DNA of 64,000 bases from Gleimia sp. 6138-11-ORH1 (GTDB lineage Bacteria > Actinomycetota > Actinomycetes > Actinomycetales > Actinomycetaceae). Within the stretch, counting starts at the first letter, position 1; each line of letters begins with the position of its first letter. The translations under genes were made by a program, and so were the position numbers. This document shows positions 24,757 through 34,440 of this stretch, one piece after another. The DNA is taken from contig NZ_JANUXV010000004.1 in NCBI RefSeq assembly GCF_024814355.1, forward strand, positions 1-64,000, read 5' to 3'. The notes below the pieces were generated by a model, which did no database searches, was not told the origin of the DNA, and saw only the letters and a list, made by a program, of their open reading frames with translations.

Positions 24757-26355
24757 TTACTTCTCACATCGCAGGTCTTTTGCAGGAAGCACATTTTCTA
24801 AGAAGTAGTTATCAACAGCGTCAGTTACGCATTTGGAAGCTAACCTACGATAGGCCCCGTGATCCCAACTCTCAACCGTGATTAGCTGCGCTGATTCAAG
24901 CTGATCAGCTAAGCTAACTGACCACTTATAAGGGGTAGCCGGATCGTACGTATTTCCAATTACTAATACCGGTGGGGCACCTGCTCCCTTAACAGTACGA
25001 CGAGTATCTCTCGATGGGATCATCGATGCGCTTAGCATTGCTGAGCTACCCGCAAACTGATCTCCAACTAAAGGATACTTTGCCTTTAATTCTTCAGCCT
25101 GCTTGAGCCAGTCAGCTTCAGTACCTACCGGCACGTAATCAAGATAATTTACTACTTGGAATGCATCAAAAGAGTTTGTCTTATAGGTTCCGTTAGTGCG
25201 TCGCTCATTGAGCAAGTCTGAAATGTTAAGCAATACAGTACCGTTATTCTTCAATTTCGCTTCAACAATGCCTTCAGAAATGAACTGGTAGAAATCTTCT
25301 GAGTACATTCCCCCCATAACAGCGCTGCGAAGCAGTGAGCCTGTTAAGGGACGATTCGGATCGTGAGTTGGAATCGGAGTTTTATCAACTGCCTCTATCC
25401 AGGCTTTGAAATCTTCAGCTTGTTTCGGTCCGCGGAAAGGGAATTCTTCATTGTTCAGCTCACTACTTTCTAAAAAGTGACGCATAGACTTTTCAAAGCC
25501 TTCTGCCTGACCTTCCGCAATTCCTTCTGCTGTTAAAGCAGTATCAACTGCACTGTCCAAAACAATGTGATCGACCCGATTTCGGAACGTATCAGTGTAT
25601 AAGGCTCCAATAACAGTTCCGTAAGAGTAACCAAAGTAATTGAGTTTCTCTTGTCTTAACGCAGCCCGAGCAATGTCAAAATCGGATACTACCGAGTTAG
25701 TGTCGATATTTTTTGCTAACTCACCAGAGTTATCTAAACATTTTTTGGTATATTCAGCTATCTGTTGCTGCGCAAAATCCGCCTCATCGACGCCCTCGGG
25801 AATGTCTTCGCCGGAACGCTGCTTATCGATTTCTTCCGGGGTTAAACACTTAACTGGGGTGGATGCTCCCACTCCGCGAGGATCCATCGCTATCAAGTCG
25901 TATTTTTTCAACAGTTTAATAGTAAAGCTCCCTGTAGCCACGTCATCTAAACCAGAAATAGCTGAACCACCTGGTCCACCTGGGTTATAGAAAAGTGGGA
26001 TCTTAACCTCACCGTCACTCGAATAGCGAACCAACTGCAGTTTAATCGTTTCTCCCGCTGGCTTATTGTAATCCAACGGGACTTCTAGCTGCGCGCAAGT
26101 GTAGTTTGGGGTTTCAACTCTGCCGTCAGTAATATCCATTACCAACCCATTATCGACACAAGAATTCCAAGTAATCGTCTGGTCGTAAAACTTTTGCAAT
26201 TCCGGAAGAGGAGCTTTTTCAGCTGTATTTTGACCGTCGGAACTGGGAGTCAGCGAGCTGTCTGCCGGACTTTTCAGACCTATGGCTCCACAAGCTGAAA
26301 GAAACAAACTTGCGGCTAAAAGGCCACTTGCCCCTACTAACATTCTTTGTTTCAC
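24757..26355 (-). CDS. Exported tripeptidyl aminopeptidase-like alpha/beta hydrolase (lipoprotein)
   Basis: This 532-residue protein is of the Streptomyces SlpD/SlpE and tripeptidyl aminopeptidase (Tap) family (MEROPS S33 type). It has a lipobox (FLSAC, Cys22), the oxyanion segment YNPGGPGGS (about 123-131), the nucleophile GYSYG (Ser244) and a C-terminal half with Asp (GNTYDPATP) and His (SWDHGAYR). It likely trims short peptides from the outer face of the membrane for nutrition. It is a single gene 20 bases downstream of holB and may be cotranscribed with it. One CGCCCTCGG word falls inside it (25791). Confidence 0.88.
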   Translation of the reverse strand: MKQRMLVGASGLLAASLFLSACGAIGLKSPADSSLTPSSDGQNTAEKAPLPELQKFYDQTITWNSCVDNGLVMDITDGRVETPNYTCAQLEVPLDYNKPAGETIKLQLVRYSSDGEVKIPLFYNPGGPGGSAISGLDDVATGSFTIKLLKKYDLIAMDPRGVGASTPVKCLTPEEIDKQRSGEDIPEGVDEADFAQQQIAEYTKKCLDNSGELAKNIDTNSVVSDFDIARAALRQEKLNYFGYSYGTVIGALYTDTFRNRVDHIVLDSAVDTALTAEGIAEGQAEGFEKSMRHFLESSELNNEEFPFRGPKQAEDFKAWIEAVDKTPIPTHDPNRPLTGSLLRSAVMGGMYSEDFYQFISEGIVEAKLKNNGTVLLNISDLLNERRTNGTYKTNSFDAFQVVNYLDYVPVGTEADWLKQAEELKAKYPLVGDQFAGSSAMLSASMIPSRDTRRTVKGAGAPPVLVIGNTYDPATPYKWSVSLADQLESAQLITVESWDHGAYRRLASKCVTDAVDNYFLENVLPAKDLRCEK

Positions 26356-26374
26356 AAAAATTCCTCTCCGTATT

Positions 26375-27532
26375 TCACTGAATCAGTTCAACAGCTAAAG
26401 CTTCAAAGATTAGATTTACTGAAGTATTTGATTGCAGACGTTTCCGCGCTATTTCAATCGCATTAACCTTACGATAAGTATCTTGTAAGGTAGAGCTTAG
26501 GGCAACAGCTACCAGAAGATCCTGGTAGCCCTGGTTGATCGGCGGGTGATTAACACCAGCTTGCATTACTACTACGTCTCTGAAAAAGCTCAGTAGATTA
26601 ACTAAAAGCTGATCCAAAGGATCCTTAACTGCCCGCACTGCGCGGCGTTTTTGTTCCTCTTGTAGCTGAGTTAATTGTGAGCGCATTGCCGGAGGCACTT
26701 TTTCACGGTCGGTTAATCCCAAAATACGTTTTAGTTCGGCTTCTTCGCGGGCGTTACGAGTTGCCAGTTCTTCTTCTACCTGCTGCTTATTTTCTTTCAG
26801 CATTTCTTCAACGTAGAAGATGGCTTCTCCTACGTTTTCTATCTGCAACAGGTCGGCAAGCTGCTGGTAACGTTGTTCTACCCGCCCTTCTTCGGTAATC
26901 AACCGGTGGGCAATACCAATGTGAGACTGTGCTAAAGAAGCCGCTTGGTAAGCTGTTTCCCATTCCACCGCGTGTTTTCGCATCAGCAGTTGGGCTACGT
27001 CTTTAACTGGGGGGACCCGTAAATTTACCTGCCGGCATCTGGATCGAATTGTGGTGATTAAGTCCTCGGGGCTGGGAGCGCACAGTACCCAAACGGTGCG
27101 TGCGGGAGGTTCTTCAATGGCTTTCAAAAGTAGGTTGGAAGTGCGTTCAACCATGCGGTCTGCGTCTTCTAATAGAATTACTCGCCATTTCCCGCGGCTG
27201 GGTGCGGTTTGCGCAGCGTGCATAAAACTGCGGACTTCTTCCACGCTGATAATTGATTTTTCGGTGGCAAAGTCGGTTACGTCCGGGTGCGTTTTCGCCC
27301 AAACTTGCCGACAATCTTCACAGTTTCCGCAACCATTTTCAGTGGGGTGACTACACTGTAGGGCGGCTACAAATGCACGGGCCGCCACAGAGCGTCCCGA
27401 ACCGGGCGGGCCGGTAATCAGCCAAGCATGGGTCATGGCGCGTTGGCTTTGCGGGTTACGCGCTGCTTGGGCGGCTGCTTGCAAAACACCTACTGCCTGC
27501 TCTTGCCCTACGACTTCTGCCCAGCTACTCAT
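26375..27532 (-). CDS. holB: DNA polymerase III subunit delta'
   Basis: This 385-residue clamp-loader subunit works with delta and tau/gamma to load the sliding clamp. The AAA+ P-loop reads GPPGSGRS (about 42-49) with Arg in place of the usual Lys. The zinc module is CSHPTENGCGNCEDC, the sensor segment is TTIRSRCRQVNLR, and the Walker B-like region is VILLEDADRM. Loss of full ATPase residues is normal in delta'. A coiled-coil-like insert (about 265-295) is present. It lies next to tmk, the usual order. Confidence 0.92.
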   Translation of the reverse strand: MSSWAEVVGQEQAVGVLQAAAQAARNPQSQRAMTHAWLITGPPGSGRSVAARAFVAALQCSHPTENGCGNCEDCRQVWAKTHPDVTDFATEKSIISVEEVRSFMHAAQTAPSRGKWRVILLEDADRMVERTSNLLLKAIEEPPARTVWVLCAPSPEDLITTIRSRCRQVNLRVPPVKDVAQLLMRKHAVEWETAYQAASLAQSHIGIAHRLITEEGRVEQRYQQLADLLQIENVGEAIFYVEEMLKENKQQVEEELATRNAREEAELKRILGLTDREKVPPAMRSQLTQLQEEQKRRAVRAVKDPLDQLLVNLLSFFRDVVVMQAGVNHPPINQGYQDLLVAVALSSTLQDTYRKVNAIEIARKRLQSNTSVNLIFEALAVELIQ

Positions 27533-27574
27533 TTTTCCCCACTTAAAAGACTTCTCTCCGTCTTAGTTTACGCT

Positions 27575-28234
27575 TTAAAGTTTCTCGGGGCTGAGATATG
27601 CTTCTTTCTTCCCGAGGGCGGTGCTAATAACTCTTTGAATTTCGGTTTGTACCTGCGCGATCGACTGACCGGCGTCAATAATGTGGAAGCGGTTTGGTTC
27701 CGCGGCAGCTAATTGCAGGTATTGTTCCCGAACTTTAAGATGAAAATCGTTTGGTTCTTCTTCAATCCGATCGCTAGCTCCCTGCCTGCGGCGCATACTT
27801 AGCTTTGGTTCAATATCTAACAGGAAAGTAATTTCTGGGATTAGCCCTTGGGTGGCCCAGAGGTTTAGTTCTCTAACTTCTGCGGTGCCAAGTTTTCGGG
27901 CGGCGCCTTGATAGGCGATTGATGAATCAAAGTAGCGGTCTTGAACTACCACTTTCCCTGCTTCTAAAGCTGGGCGGACTTTCCGTGCCACATGGTAGGC
28001 GCGGTCAGCTAAATATAAGGATAGTTCGCAACGCGGATCCATATCTTTTGGACCGTGTAAGATCAGCTCACGAAGTTTCTTTCCCAGCTCAGTTCCTCCC
28101 GGTTCACGGGTGATAACTGGGGTGTAACCACGTTCAACTAACCACTTGCTAGTAAGTTCAATTTGCGTGGTTTTACCGCTGGCTTCGCCGCCTTCGAAAG
28201 TTATATAAAGACCGGGCGCTTGCCTTAGTTCCAT
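27575..28234 (-). CDS. tmk: Thymidylate kinase
   Basis: This 219-residue enzyme phosphorylates dTMP to dTDP. The P-loop (EGGEASGKTTQ, about 14-24), the DR(Y/H) motif (VQDRYFDSSIAYQGA) and the TREPGGTELGKKLR segment are intact. The gene lies between topA and holB, 13 bases downstream of topA. Its 3' end carries the fullest form of the dispersed word (27612-27620), so the last codons (ALGKKEAYLSPEKL) are partly shaped by it. Confidence 0.95.
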   Translation of the reverse strand: MELRQAPGLYITFEGGEASGKTTQIELTSKWLVERGYTPVITREPGGTELGKKLRELILHGPKDMDPRCELSLYLADRAYHVARKVRPALEAGKVVVQDRYFDSSIAYQGAARKLGTAEVRELNLWATQGLIPEITFLLDIEPKLSMRRRQGASDRIEEEPNDFHLKVREQYLQLAAAEPNRFHIIDAGQSIAQVQTEIQRVISTALGKKEAYLSPEKL

Positions 28235-28247
28235 CGCTCTTCAACTC

Positions 28248-31022
28248 CTAGCTTTCTTTAGCAGCAGCTTTTTTCGCTGTAGTTTTCTTTGCTACAGGCT
28301 TTTTCGCGGTGGTTTTCTTCGCCGCCGGCTTTTTTGCCGTAGTTTTCTTAGCTGTGGTTTTCTTCGCTGTAGTTTTCCGCTTTACCGGCCCTTTAGCACG
28401 CTTTTCCGCTAAAAGTTCATAGGCGCGTTCTGCTGTAATTGTCTCTACAGTTTCCGAACGTGGCACAGTAATATTAGTTACCCCATCAGTAATGTAAGGG
28501 CCAAAACGCCCATCTTTAATGGTAACTTTCTTACCTGATTCCGGATCTAAGTCAAACTCACGCAAAGGCGGTTTCGCAGCTGCTCGCCCCCGCACCTTAG
28601 GTTGCGCTAAGATCTCTAACGCCGCTTCTAAAGTGAGTGTGAAAATCTGTTCTTCAGATTCCAGTGAGCGCGAATCTGTACCGTGTTTTAGGTACGGCCC
28701 AAACCGACCATTTTGAGTGGTGATTTCTGTACCGGTTTCAGGGTGAGTCCCTAAAACTCGCGGTAATGCTAACAGTTGCAAAGCTTCGTCTAAAGTAATA
28801 GTTGCTAAGTCCATGGACTTAAATAAAGAACCAGTACGCGGCTTTACTTTAGCGGCACGTTTCTTCGGTTTTTCTTCACCCTCATTTACTTCTGGCTCAG
28901 GAATAATTTCGGTAACGTATGGGCCAAAGCGTCCTGCTAAAGCTTGGATTTGATAGCCGGTAGCCGGATCTGTTCCTAAAATTCGCCCATCATTTTCGGC
29001 GGCAACGAAAAGTTCCTCAGCCTTTGCAAGATCTAACTCATCTGGAGCTATCTCTACCGGAATATTGGCTCGCTTACCGTCCTCGCGCTCTAAATATGGA
29101 CCGAACTTACCAACTCGCACAGTTATCCCGCCACCCAAATCTAATGAGTTGATGGCGCGCGCATCAATGTCACCTAAAGACTCAACTGTTTCCCGCAGTC
29201 CTTGCCCCACGGTAACTTGCGGAGCAGTATCATTTATTCCCAGATAGAAGCTTCGTAGCCATTCCACCCGGTCAGTTTCTCCCGTTGCAATCCGGTCCAG
29301 GTCCGCTTCCATAGAAGCAGTAAAGTCGTAGTCTACTAACCGCCCCAAGTTTTCTTCCAAAAGACGAACCACAGAAAATGCTAACCAAGTGGGAACCAGA
29401 GCCTGGCCACGTTTATTCACATAACCGCGGTCTACGATCACTGAAATAGTTGCCGCATAGGTGGAAGGCCGACCAATTCCGCGTTCTTCCATTGCTTTAA
29501 CTAAAGATGCTTCCGTATAGCGTGGAGGGGGTGTAGTTTGATGTCCAGCGGCAGTAGCTTCATGTACTTCAACTACATCGCCTACCGCTAGTTTCGGCAA
29601 ACGTTGTTCTTCGTTCGCCTCGTCGTAACGGGAAGCGTCCTTACTTTCTTCATAGGCAGCTAAGAAACCTCGGTGGGAAATAACGGTTCCGGATAAGGTC
29701 GCATTCACGTGTACACTGGCTTGTTCCAAAGTTTTTTGGATCGCTTCACTGGCAATGTCCATCCCTAAACGCAAGGTATCAGTAGTTCCGGTTGCGTCAG
29801 TCATTTGTGAAGCCAGGGTGCGCTTCCAAATCAAATCGTAAAGTGCCAGCTGTGAAGCGTTCAGTTCTCCGGCTACCTGGTCGGGGGTGCGGAAGTGGTC
29901 GCCAGCTGGGCGGATAGCTTCGTGGGCTTCCTGGGCTCCCTTAGATTTTTTCGCGTAGGCGCGCGGAGTTTTAGGGATAAAGTCTTTCCCAAATAGGGCT
30001 TCTGCTTGGGTGCGGGCTGCCCGCGTAGCTTCTTGTGAAAGTGCCGTAGAGTCTGTACGCATATAGGTGATGTAACCGTTTTCGTACAAGAACTGCGCGG
30101 TACGCATAGTGTCGCGGGCATTCCACTTTAATTTACGCCCAGCTTCTTGCTGCAAAGTCGATGTGGTGAAAGGCGCTGCCGGGCGGCGCGTATAAGGTTT
30201 TTGCTCTACCCCTTCTACAAAAGCACTTTCTTTAGGTAAAGCGCTAATTGTTTCCGCCACTGCCACTGCAGCGGTTTCATCTAAATGAAGTACGTCTGCG
30301 TTTAGTTTTCCATCGTCAGTGAAATCTCTCCCCTGAGCGATTCGCATTCCGTTAATATGCGTTGCTTTTGCAGTGAAATCAGTGTTTTCAGCGTTAAAGT
30401 CGATTTCTAAGTCCCAGTAGGCGGCACTCACGTGGCGCATACGTTCTCTTTCACGCTCTACAACTAAACGGGTTGCCACTGACTGAACTCGTCCCGCTGA
30501 CAGACCGGCAGCTACTTTGCGCCACAGCACCGGAGAAACCTCATACCCTACTAAACGGTCTAAGATTCGACGAGTTTCCTGCGCATCAACTAAAGACGCG
30601 TTAATCTCCCGCGTATTCTCTAACGCCCTACCGATAGCTTCTTTAGTGATTTCATGAAAGACCATGCGTTTTACGGGTACTTTAGGCTTTAACACTTGCA
30701 GTAAATGCCATGCGATAGCCTCACCCTCACGGTCCTCATCAGTTGCCAGGTAGAGTTCGTCAGCTTCTTTAAGGTGCTTCTTTAGTTCAGTGACTACCTT
30801 TTTCTTTTCGGGACTTACTACGTAGTAGGCGTCGAAACTATCTTCAACATCTACCGCGAACTTTCCGTAAGGTCCTTTTTTCATGGTAGCCGGCAGTTCA
30901 GAAGGCTGCGGCAAATCGCGGATATGCCCTACTGAGGCTTTGACGGTGTACTCCGAGCCAAGATAGTTAGCAATAGTCTTTACCTTGGCGGGGGATTCCA
31001 CGATCACGAGCTTTTTCGCCAC
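28248..31022 (-). CDS. topA: DNA topoisomerase I
   Basis: This 924-residue type IA topoisomerase relaxes negative supercoils. It has the Toprim metal site (ATDEDREGEAIAWHL), the catalytic tyrosine in GYITYMRTDSTAL, and C-terminal repeat units in place of the zinc fingers of E. coli. It ends in a lysine/alanine tail (KKTTAKK-type repeats, last 45 residues), the hallmark of actinobacterial TopA. The frame opens six codons earlier at an ATG, but a GAAGGA ribosome site precedes the GTG at 31022, which also matches the family start (AKKLVIVESPAKVK). Confidence 0.95.
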   Translation of the reverse strand: MAKKLVIVESPAKVKTIANYLGSEYTVKASVGHIRDLPQPSELPATMKKGPYGKFAVDVEDSFDAYYVVSPEKKKVVTELKKHLKEADELYLATDEDREGEAIAWHLLQVLKPKVPVKRMVFHEITKEAIGRALENTREINASLVDAQETRRILDRLVGYEVSPVLWRKVAAGLSAGRVQSVATRLVVERERERMRHVSAAYWDLEIDFNAENTDFTAKATHINGMRIAQGRDFTDDGKLNADVLHLDETAAVAVAETISALPKESAFVEGVEQKPYTRRPAAPFTTSTLQQEAGRKLKWNARDTMRTAQFLYENGYITYMRTDSTALSQEATRAARTQAEALFGKDFIPKTPRAYAKKSKGAQEAHEAIRPAGDHFRTPDQVAGELNASQLALYDLIWKRTLASQMTDATGTTDTLRLGMDIASEAIQKTLEQASVHVNATLSGTVISHRGFLAAYEESKDASRYDEANEEQRLPKLAVGDVVEVHEATAAGHQTTPPPRYTEASLVKAMEERGIGRPSTYAATISVIVDRGYVNKRGQALVPTWLAFSVVRLLEENLGRLVDYDFTASMEADLDRIATGETDRVEWLRSFYLGINDTAPQVTVGQGLRETVESLGDIDARAINSLDLGGGITVRVGKFGPYLEREDGKRANIPVEIAPDELDLAKAEELFVAAENDGRILGTDPATGYQIQALAGRFGPYVTEIIPEPEVNEGEEKPKKRAAKVKPRTGSLFKSMDLATITLDEALQLLALPRVLGTHPETGTEITTQNGRFGPYLKHGTDSRSLESEEQIFTLTLEAALEILAQPKVRGRAAAKPPLREFDLDPESGKKVTIKDGRFGPYITDGVTNITVPRSETVETITAERAYELLAEKRAKGPVKRKTTAKKTTAKKTTAKKPAAKKTTAKKPVAKKTTAKKAAAKES

Positions 31023-31094
31023 CGCTATTCCTTCTTTCATTGTTTAATAATTCTGCTAATAATATACGGCATGCTCCAAGATACACAATAACAG

Positions 31095-32657
31095 TCATTT
31101 AGCCCTGAACAACATTCCAGCCAAAATCACCTGTGGTAGTTGCCCGTACACGGCTGTTTCCACTACCGCGTGTTCCACTCCGGTAATGACACTAATCGCA
31201 GTGACAATCTGGCCGATATTTAATTCCCCATCACACGCCCCTAAAGCGGCAGCTAAGTGCGTATTTAGCTGAATTCTCTGCCCAAACCCATCCCCTTGAG
31301 TAGCTATGATTATCTGCGGATCAGGTTCACCCGGCAGGTAGTGGCGCTCTTCGCGTACGTCCTCGGCACGGATAAAGAAATCAGTATTGCGAATCTCTAA
31401 TTTATTTTCTGCCAGCTCTTCTAGCACCCGTTTAATATACGAACCGTGCGCAGAAATGCCGGTGGAGATTTCACTGAACTCAAAATGTGTGGGATTCGTA
31501 GCTTCCGCTGGCTTCACTAACGCAACCAGCCCTAAGCCGATGGCTTCAACTTTGCGAGCAGCAAAATCACTTACCCAATTAATGTAGTCAGTCTCGTAAT
31601 CTATCTGACTGCGCATCCAAGCGGGTGCGTTATCGCGTAACCACATCTGCACGTACTGGTGCGGGGTGAGCTTTTCGCGTTGCACTACCCAGGCGGTGAC
31701 TGGTTGAGAGGTGAGCCACTGCCGCGGATGTATTTCCGAGGTTTTCCCCTGCGGAATCTCCCAGTTTCCCAACATGATGGCAACCCCGTTGGGGCGCAAG
31801 CGGGTGGCAGCTCCTTGGATCACCTGTTCTAAGAGTGTGTCCGCGGGCAAGCCCCCATCACGGTATTCCAACACGCCGGTTTCACGCAAACTAGCTGGAG
31901 TAATCACAAACGGCGGGTTAGAGAGGATCAGGTCAAAATCTCCCTCTACCGGTTCAAATAGGGAACCTTGAATAACCTGCATCGGCACTTGATTTAAGGT
32001 GGCATTAAAACGCGCTATCTGCACGGCTCGCGCGGAAATGTCGGTAGCAATCACTTCGTCGGCGTGTAAAGCCGCGTACATGCCGATAATCCCACAGCCA
32101 GTTCCCAAGTCTAAAACTCGCTTCACCTGCCCTCTTGGGGTGGCTTGTAAAAGCGTGCGAGTTGCCCCGCCGATTCCTAAGACATGGTCTTTTTCCACTG
32201 GTTTTCCAGTTACCGAGGACGGAAAGTCAGACGCAATCCACCAGTTAAACTGCTGCTCATTAAACTCAACGCGATGGGGTTCAAGTTTCACTTTCGCCCA
32301 CACCTGATTAGCTTCTTGACAGAGCAAACCTACCGAAACTAAATCGTCAATAGTTACTTTATGAAGGATTTGCGCTAACCACTGTGCTTCGACGGCTTCA
32401 CCTAAAAGGAAAAGTAAACTGAAGACGCTAAGTTGCTCAACAGTTTGTTTTTCTTCTTCAGTAGCTACGGTTTGCCCGCCTCCGCTGGCTTGGCGTACCG
32501 CGTGTAGTAAGGCAACGCGCTGTTCTTGCTGATAGGCTTCGTAGGCTTCTTGTGAAAATACTTCCACCAGGTTTTCCACTGTGTAAACAGAAAGTTCTTC
32601 TCTTAGTAAGGGAATAAGCTCGTCAGCTAATTGCAGTTCAGTAGGTATTTGCGTCAT
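31095..32657 (-). CDS. N-terminally extended class I methyltransferase
   Basis: This 520-residue protein has a helical N-terminal domain of about 190 residues, then a small-methyltransferase domain: SAM-binding VLDLGTGCGIIGMYAAL (about 215-231), the acidic turn VIATDIS, and the catalytic NPPFVIT motif (about 290-296) that targets amide or amino nitrogens. A further C-terminal domain of unknown role follows. Proteins of this build occur across actinobacteria beside topA and may modify RNA or a release factor, but the substrate is unknown. The frame is open 53 codons upstream, but the extension is unlike a protein, and the ATG at 32657 fits. Confidence 0.75.
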   Translation of the reverse strand: MTQIPTELQLADELIPLLREELSVYTVENLVEVFSQEAYEAYQQEQRVALLHAVRQASGGGQTVATEEEKQTVEQLSVFSLLFLLGEAVEAQWLAQILHKVTIDDLVSVGLLCQEANQVWAKVKLEPHRVEFNEQQFNWWIASDFPSSVTGKPVEKDHVLGIGGATRTLLQATPRGQVKRVLDLGTGCGIIGMYAALHADEVIATDISARAVQIARFNATLNQVPMQVIQGSLFEPVEGDFDLILSNPPFVITPASLRETGVLEYRDGGLPADTLLEQVIQGAATRLRPNGVAIMLGNWEIPQGKTSEIHPRQWLTSQPVTAWVVQREKLTPHQYVQMWLRDNAPAWMRSQIDYETDYINWVSDFAARKVEAIGLGLVALVKPAEATNPTHFEFSEISTGISAHGSYIKRVLEELAENKLEIRNTDFFIRAEDVREERHYLPGEPDPQIIIATQGDGFGQRIQLNTHLAAALGACDGELNIGQIVTAISVITGVEHAVVETAVYGQLPQVILAGMLFRAK

Positions 32658-32754
32658 AACTACTAAATGTAGGCGGGACACCGGTAGGGTGCAATACTCT
32701 GGGCGCATTTGTGGATTCTTACCTAATTTCTTTGCAATTGTGAGGCAGTTTTTC

Positions 32755-32763
32755 CGCCCTCGG
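32755..32763 (-). repeat. CCGAGGGCG word upstream of the methyltransferase gene
   Basis: This is an intergenic copy in the full TTTTCCCGAGGGCGG form (minus strand), 98 bases before the methyltransferase start. Confidence 0.75.
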
Positions 32764-32920
32764 GAAAATTTGTAAATAAGTGAAATGCACCTAATATATT
32801 CGTCACAAATCACCACTTGGGAATTTTCGCGCTAAGGTGGAACTGTTGGACGACTTTAGTCCCACCTGACCACTTCCGTTACTTTCCGAAAGATAAGTAA
32901 CAAAACTCCAAGGAGCAAAC

Positions 32921-33544
32921 ATGGCTGTTTACACCCTGCCTGAACTGGGCTACGACTACGGCGCGTTGGAACCACATATTTCCGCGCGCATCATGGAACT
33001 ACACCACTCTAAGCACCACGCTGCATATGTTGCGGGCGCAAACTTGGCTTTAGAAAAGCTGGAAGCTGCTCGTGAAGCTGGCGACCATGCTGCCATCAAC
33101 CTGCACGAAAAGAACCTGGCTTTCAACCTGGGCGGTCACTCCAACCACTCAGTTTTCTGGTCTAACATGACCGGCGCGGGGGCTTCCCGTCCAGCAGGAG
33201 AACTGGCTGCTGCTATTGACGAATTCTTTGGTTCATTTGAAAAATTCCAAGCTCAGTTCGCTGCTGCCGCTCTGGGGATTCAAGGTTCCGGCTGGGCCGT
33301 GTTAGCTTGGGATACTCTGGGTCAGCGTCTGGTTACCTTCCAGCTATTCGACCAGCAGGGTAACATTCCTGTGGGTACTGTTCCATTGCTCATGCTAGAT
33401 ATGTGGGAACACGCTTTCTACTTGGATTACGTAAACGTAAAGGGAGACTACGTAAACGCCTGGTGGAACGTAGTTGACTGGGCAAACGTAGCAGCTCGTT
33501 TCGATGCAGCTCGTTCCACTTTCGGTGGCCTAATCACCCTGTGA
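32921..33544 (+). CDS. sodA: Superoxide dismutase (Mn/Fe)
   Basis: This 207-residue enzyme converts superoxide to hydrogen peroxide and oxygen in the cytoplasm. It has the N-terminal signature [16 protein letters not shown], metal ligands in [10 protein letters not shown] (His26), NHSVFW (about His79) and [13 protein letters not shown] (Asp and His near 166-170). The ribosome site CAAGGAG is good. The metal, Mn or Fe or either, cannot be told from sequence. It stands alone, closed by a terminator. Confidence 0.96.
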   Translation: MAVYTLPELGYDYGALEPHISARIMELHHSKHHAAYVAGANLALEKLEAAREAGDHAAINLHEKNLAFNLGGHSNHSVFWSNMTGAGASRPAGELAAAIDEFFGSFEKFQAQFAAAALGIQGSGWAVLAWDTLGQRLVTFQLFDQQGNIPVGTVPLLMLDMWEHAFYLDYVNVKGDYVNAWWNVVDWANVAARFDAARSTFGGLITL

Positions 33545-33555
33545 TTTAACGTTCA

Positions 33556-33589
33556 CCCGCCGGTTTGCCCCAGCAATCCGGCGGGTTTT
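33556..33589 (+). terminator. Terminator after sodA
   Basis: An 8-bp GC-rich stem (CCCGCCGG at 33556-33563 with CCGGCGGG at 33578-33585) is followed by TTTT. Confidence 0.9.
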
Positions 33590-33608
33590 CGCTACCCAAC
33601 AACCTCCC

Positions 33609-33707
33609 CGGAGCGTAACACGCCGAGATAACCTCCCAACTTCCCCTCCCGGAGCGTAACACGCCGAGATAACTTCCCCACTCCCCCGGAGCGTAACACG
33701 CCGAGAT
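33609..33707. repeat. REP-like cluster, three direct copies
   Basis: Copies of CGGAGCGTAACACGCCGAGAT begin at 33609, 33650 and 33687 in the same orientation, separated by short pyrimidine-rich spacers. The uneven spacing and near-identical spacers show local duplication, not a CRISPR array. The frames across it read GRLSRRVTLRG-type repeats and are not genes. Confidence 0.9.
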
Positions 33708-33822
33708 AACCTCCCCGAAACAAAACAACACAGATTCAACTCACCATTAAACTCACCTTGAGATTCCTCAGTAACGCACATACGATAATAGAGATTTCCC
33801 AAAACAACCTAAGGAAAATAAA

Positions 33823-34161
33823 ATGACAAACCCAGCATTCGCATACACTGACCCACACGCATATCCCTCATATTTCGACGGAGGCCTGCTCCAACTAATC
33901 GGTTGGCGAATCCTAGGTTTTTTAATCACCATTCTCACTCTGGGAATCGCTTTCCCCTGGGCATTTTGCATGATTTACTCTTGGGAAGCCTCCCACACCG
34001 TCATCAACGGCAGACGCCTAAGATTCAACGGAACCGGCGGACAATTATTTGGCAACTGGATTAAATGGCTCCTACTCACCATCATCACCCTTGGAATCTA
34101 CAGCTTCTGGGTAGAAATTAAAATCCGCCAGTGGAAAGTAAAACACACCCACTTCGCCTAA
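33823..34161 (+). CDS. DUF898-type membrane protein
   Basis: This 112-residue protein has two hydrophobic segments (about 24-45 and 84-102) and the family pattern of aromatic residues and short motifs (YFDGGLLQLIG, FNGTGGQLFGNWIKW, WVEIKIRQWKVKHTHF). DUF898 proteins are small membrane proteins of unknown role. AAGGAAAATAA precedes the ATG. It is followed by a strong bidirectional terminator shared with the tRNA-Ser gene. Confidence 0.8.
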   Translation: MTNPAFAYTDPHAYPSYFDGGLLQLIGWRILGFLITILTLGIAFPWAFCMIYSWEASHTVINGRRLRFNGTGGQLFGNWIKWLLLTIITLGIYSFWVEIKIRQWKVKHTHFA

Positions 34162-34207
34162 ACCATCTTCCGAAAACAACCGCAAAAAATACGGAAACTT
34201 CCGGCAC

Positions 34208-34216
34208 CGCCCTCGG
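34208..34216 (-). repeat. CCGAGGGCG word after the DUF898 gene
   Basis: An intergenic copy in the TTTTCCGAGGGCGG form (minus strand), next to the terminator. Confidence 0.7.
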
Positions 34217-34266
34217 AAAAATAAAAACTCATAAAAATAGGGTCATACAAAACAACCCACAATAAG

Positions 34267-34307
34267 ATTTACCCCGGGTCTTACAAACCATAAGACCCGG
34301 GGTAAAT
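34267..34307. terminator. Bidirectional terminator between DUF898 and tRNA-Ser
   Basis: Perfect 17-bp arms (34267-34283 and 34291-34307), seven-base loop, with A/T-rich stem ends on both sides. Confidence 0.9.
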
Positions 34308-34311
34308 AATG

Positions 34312-34397
34312 CGGTGACGGAGGGATTTGAACCCTCGGTGGCTATTAACCACACAACATTTCGAGTGTTGCACCTTCGGCCGCTCGGACACGTCACC
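34312..34397 (-). tRNA. tRNA-Ser (anticodon CGA)
   Basis: The minus strand forms a class II cloverleaf of about 86 bases with a long variable arm. The acceptor is GGTGACG/CGTCACC, the anticodon loop CTCGAAA (anticodon CGA, reads UCG), and the T arm GGGTTCAAATCCC. CCA is not encoded: the gene is followed by GCA. Confidence 0.93.
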
Positions 34398-34440
34398 AAA
34401 ATCCTGTACCAAAAGTACAGAACACTAATCCAGTCTACAC

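Noticed and set aside
28260-28390. Tandem DNA repeat at the topA 3' end
   Set aside because: It is the codon repeat for the lysine/alanine tail normal in actinobacterial TopA.
33609-33707. CRISPR-like array of short repeats
   Set aside because: Only three repeats, spacers of about 16-20 bases that resemble each other, no cas genes; the repeat is the dispersed REP-like element.
33530-33802. Frames across the sodA-downstream repeats
   Set aside because: They only translate the REP-like units (RRVTLRG type).
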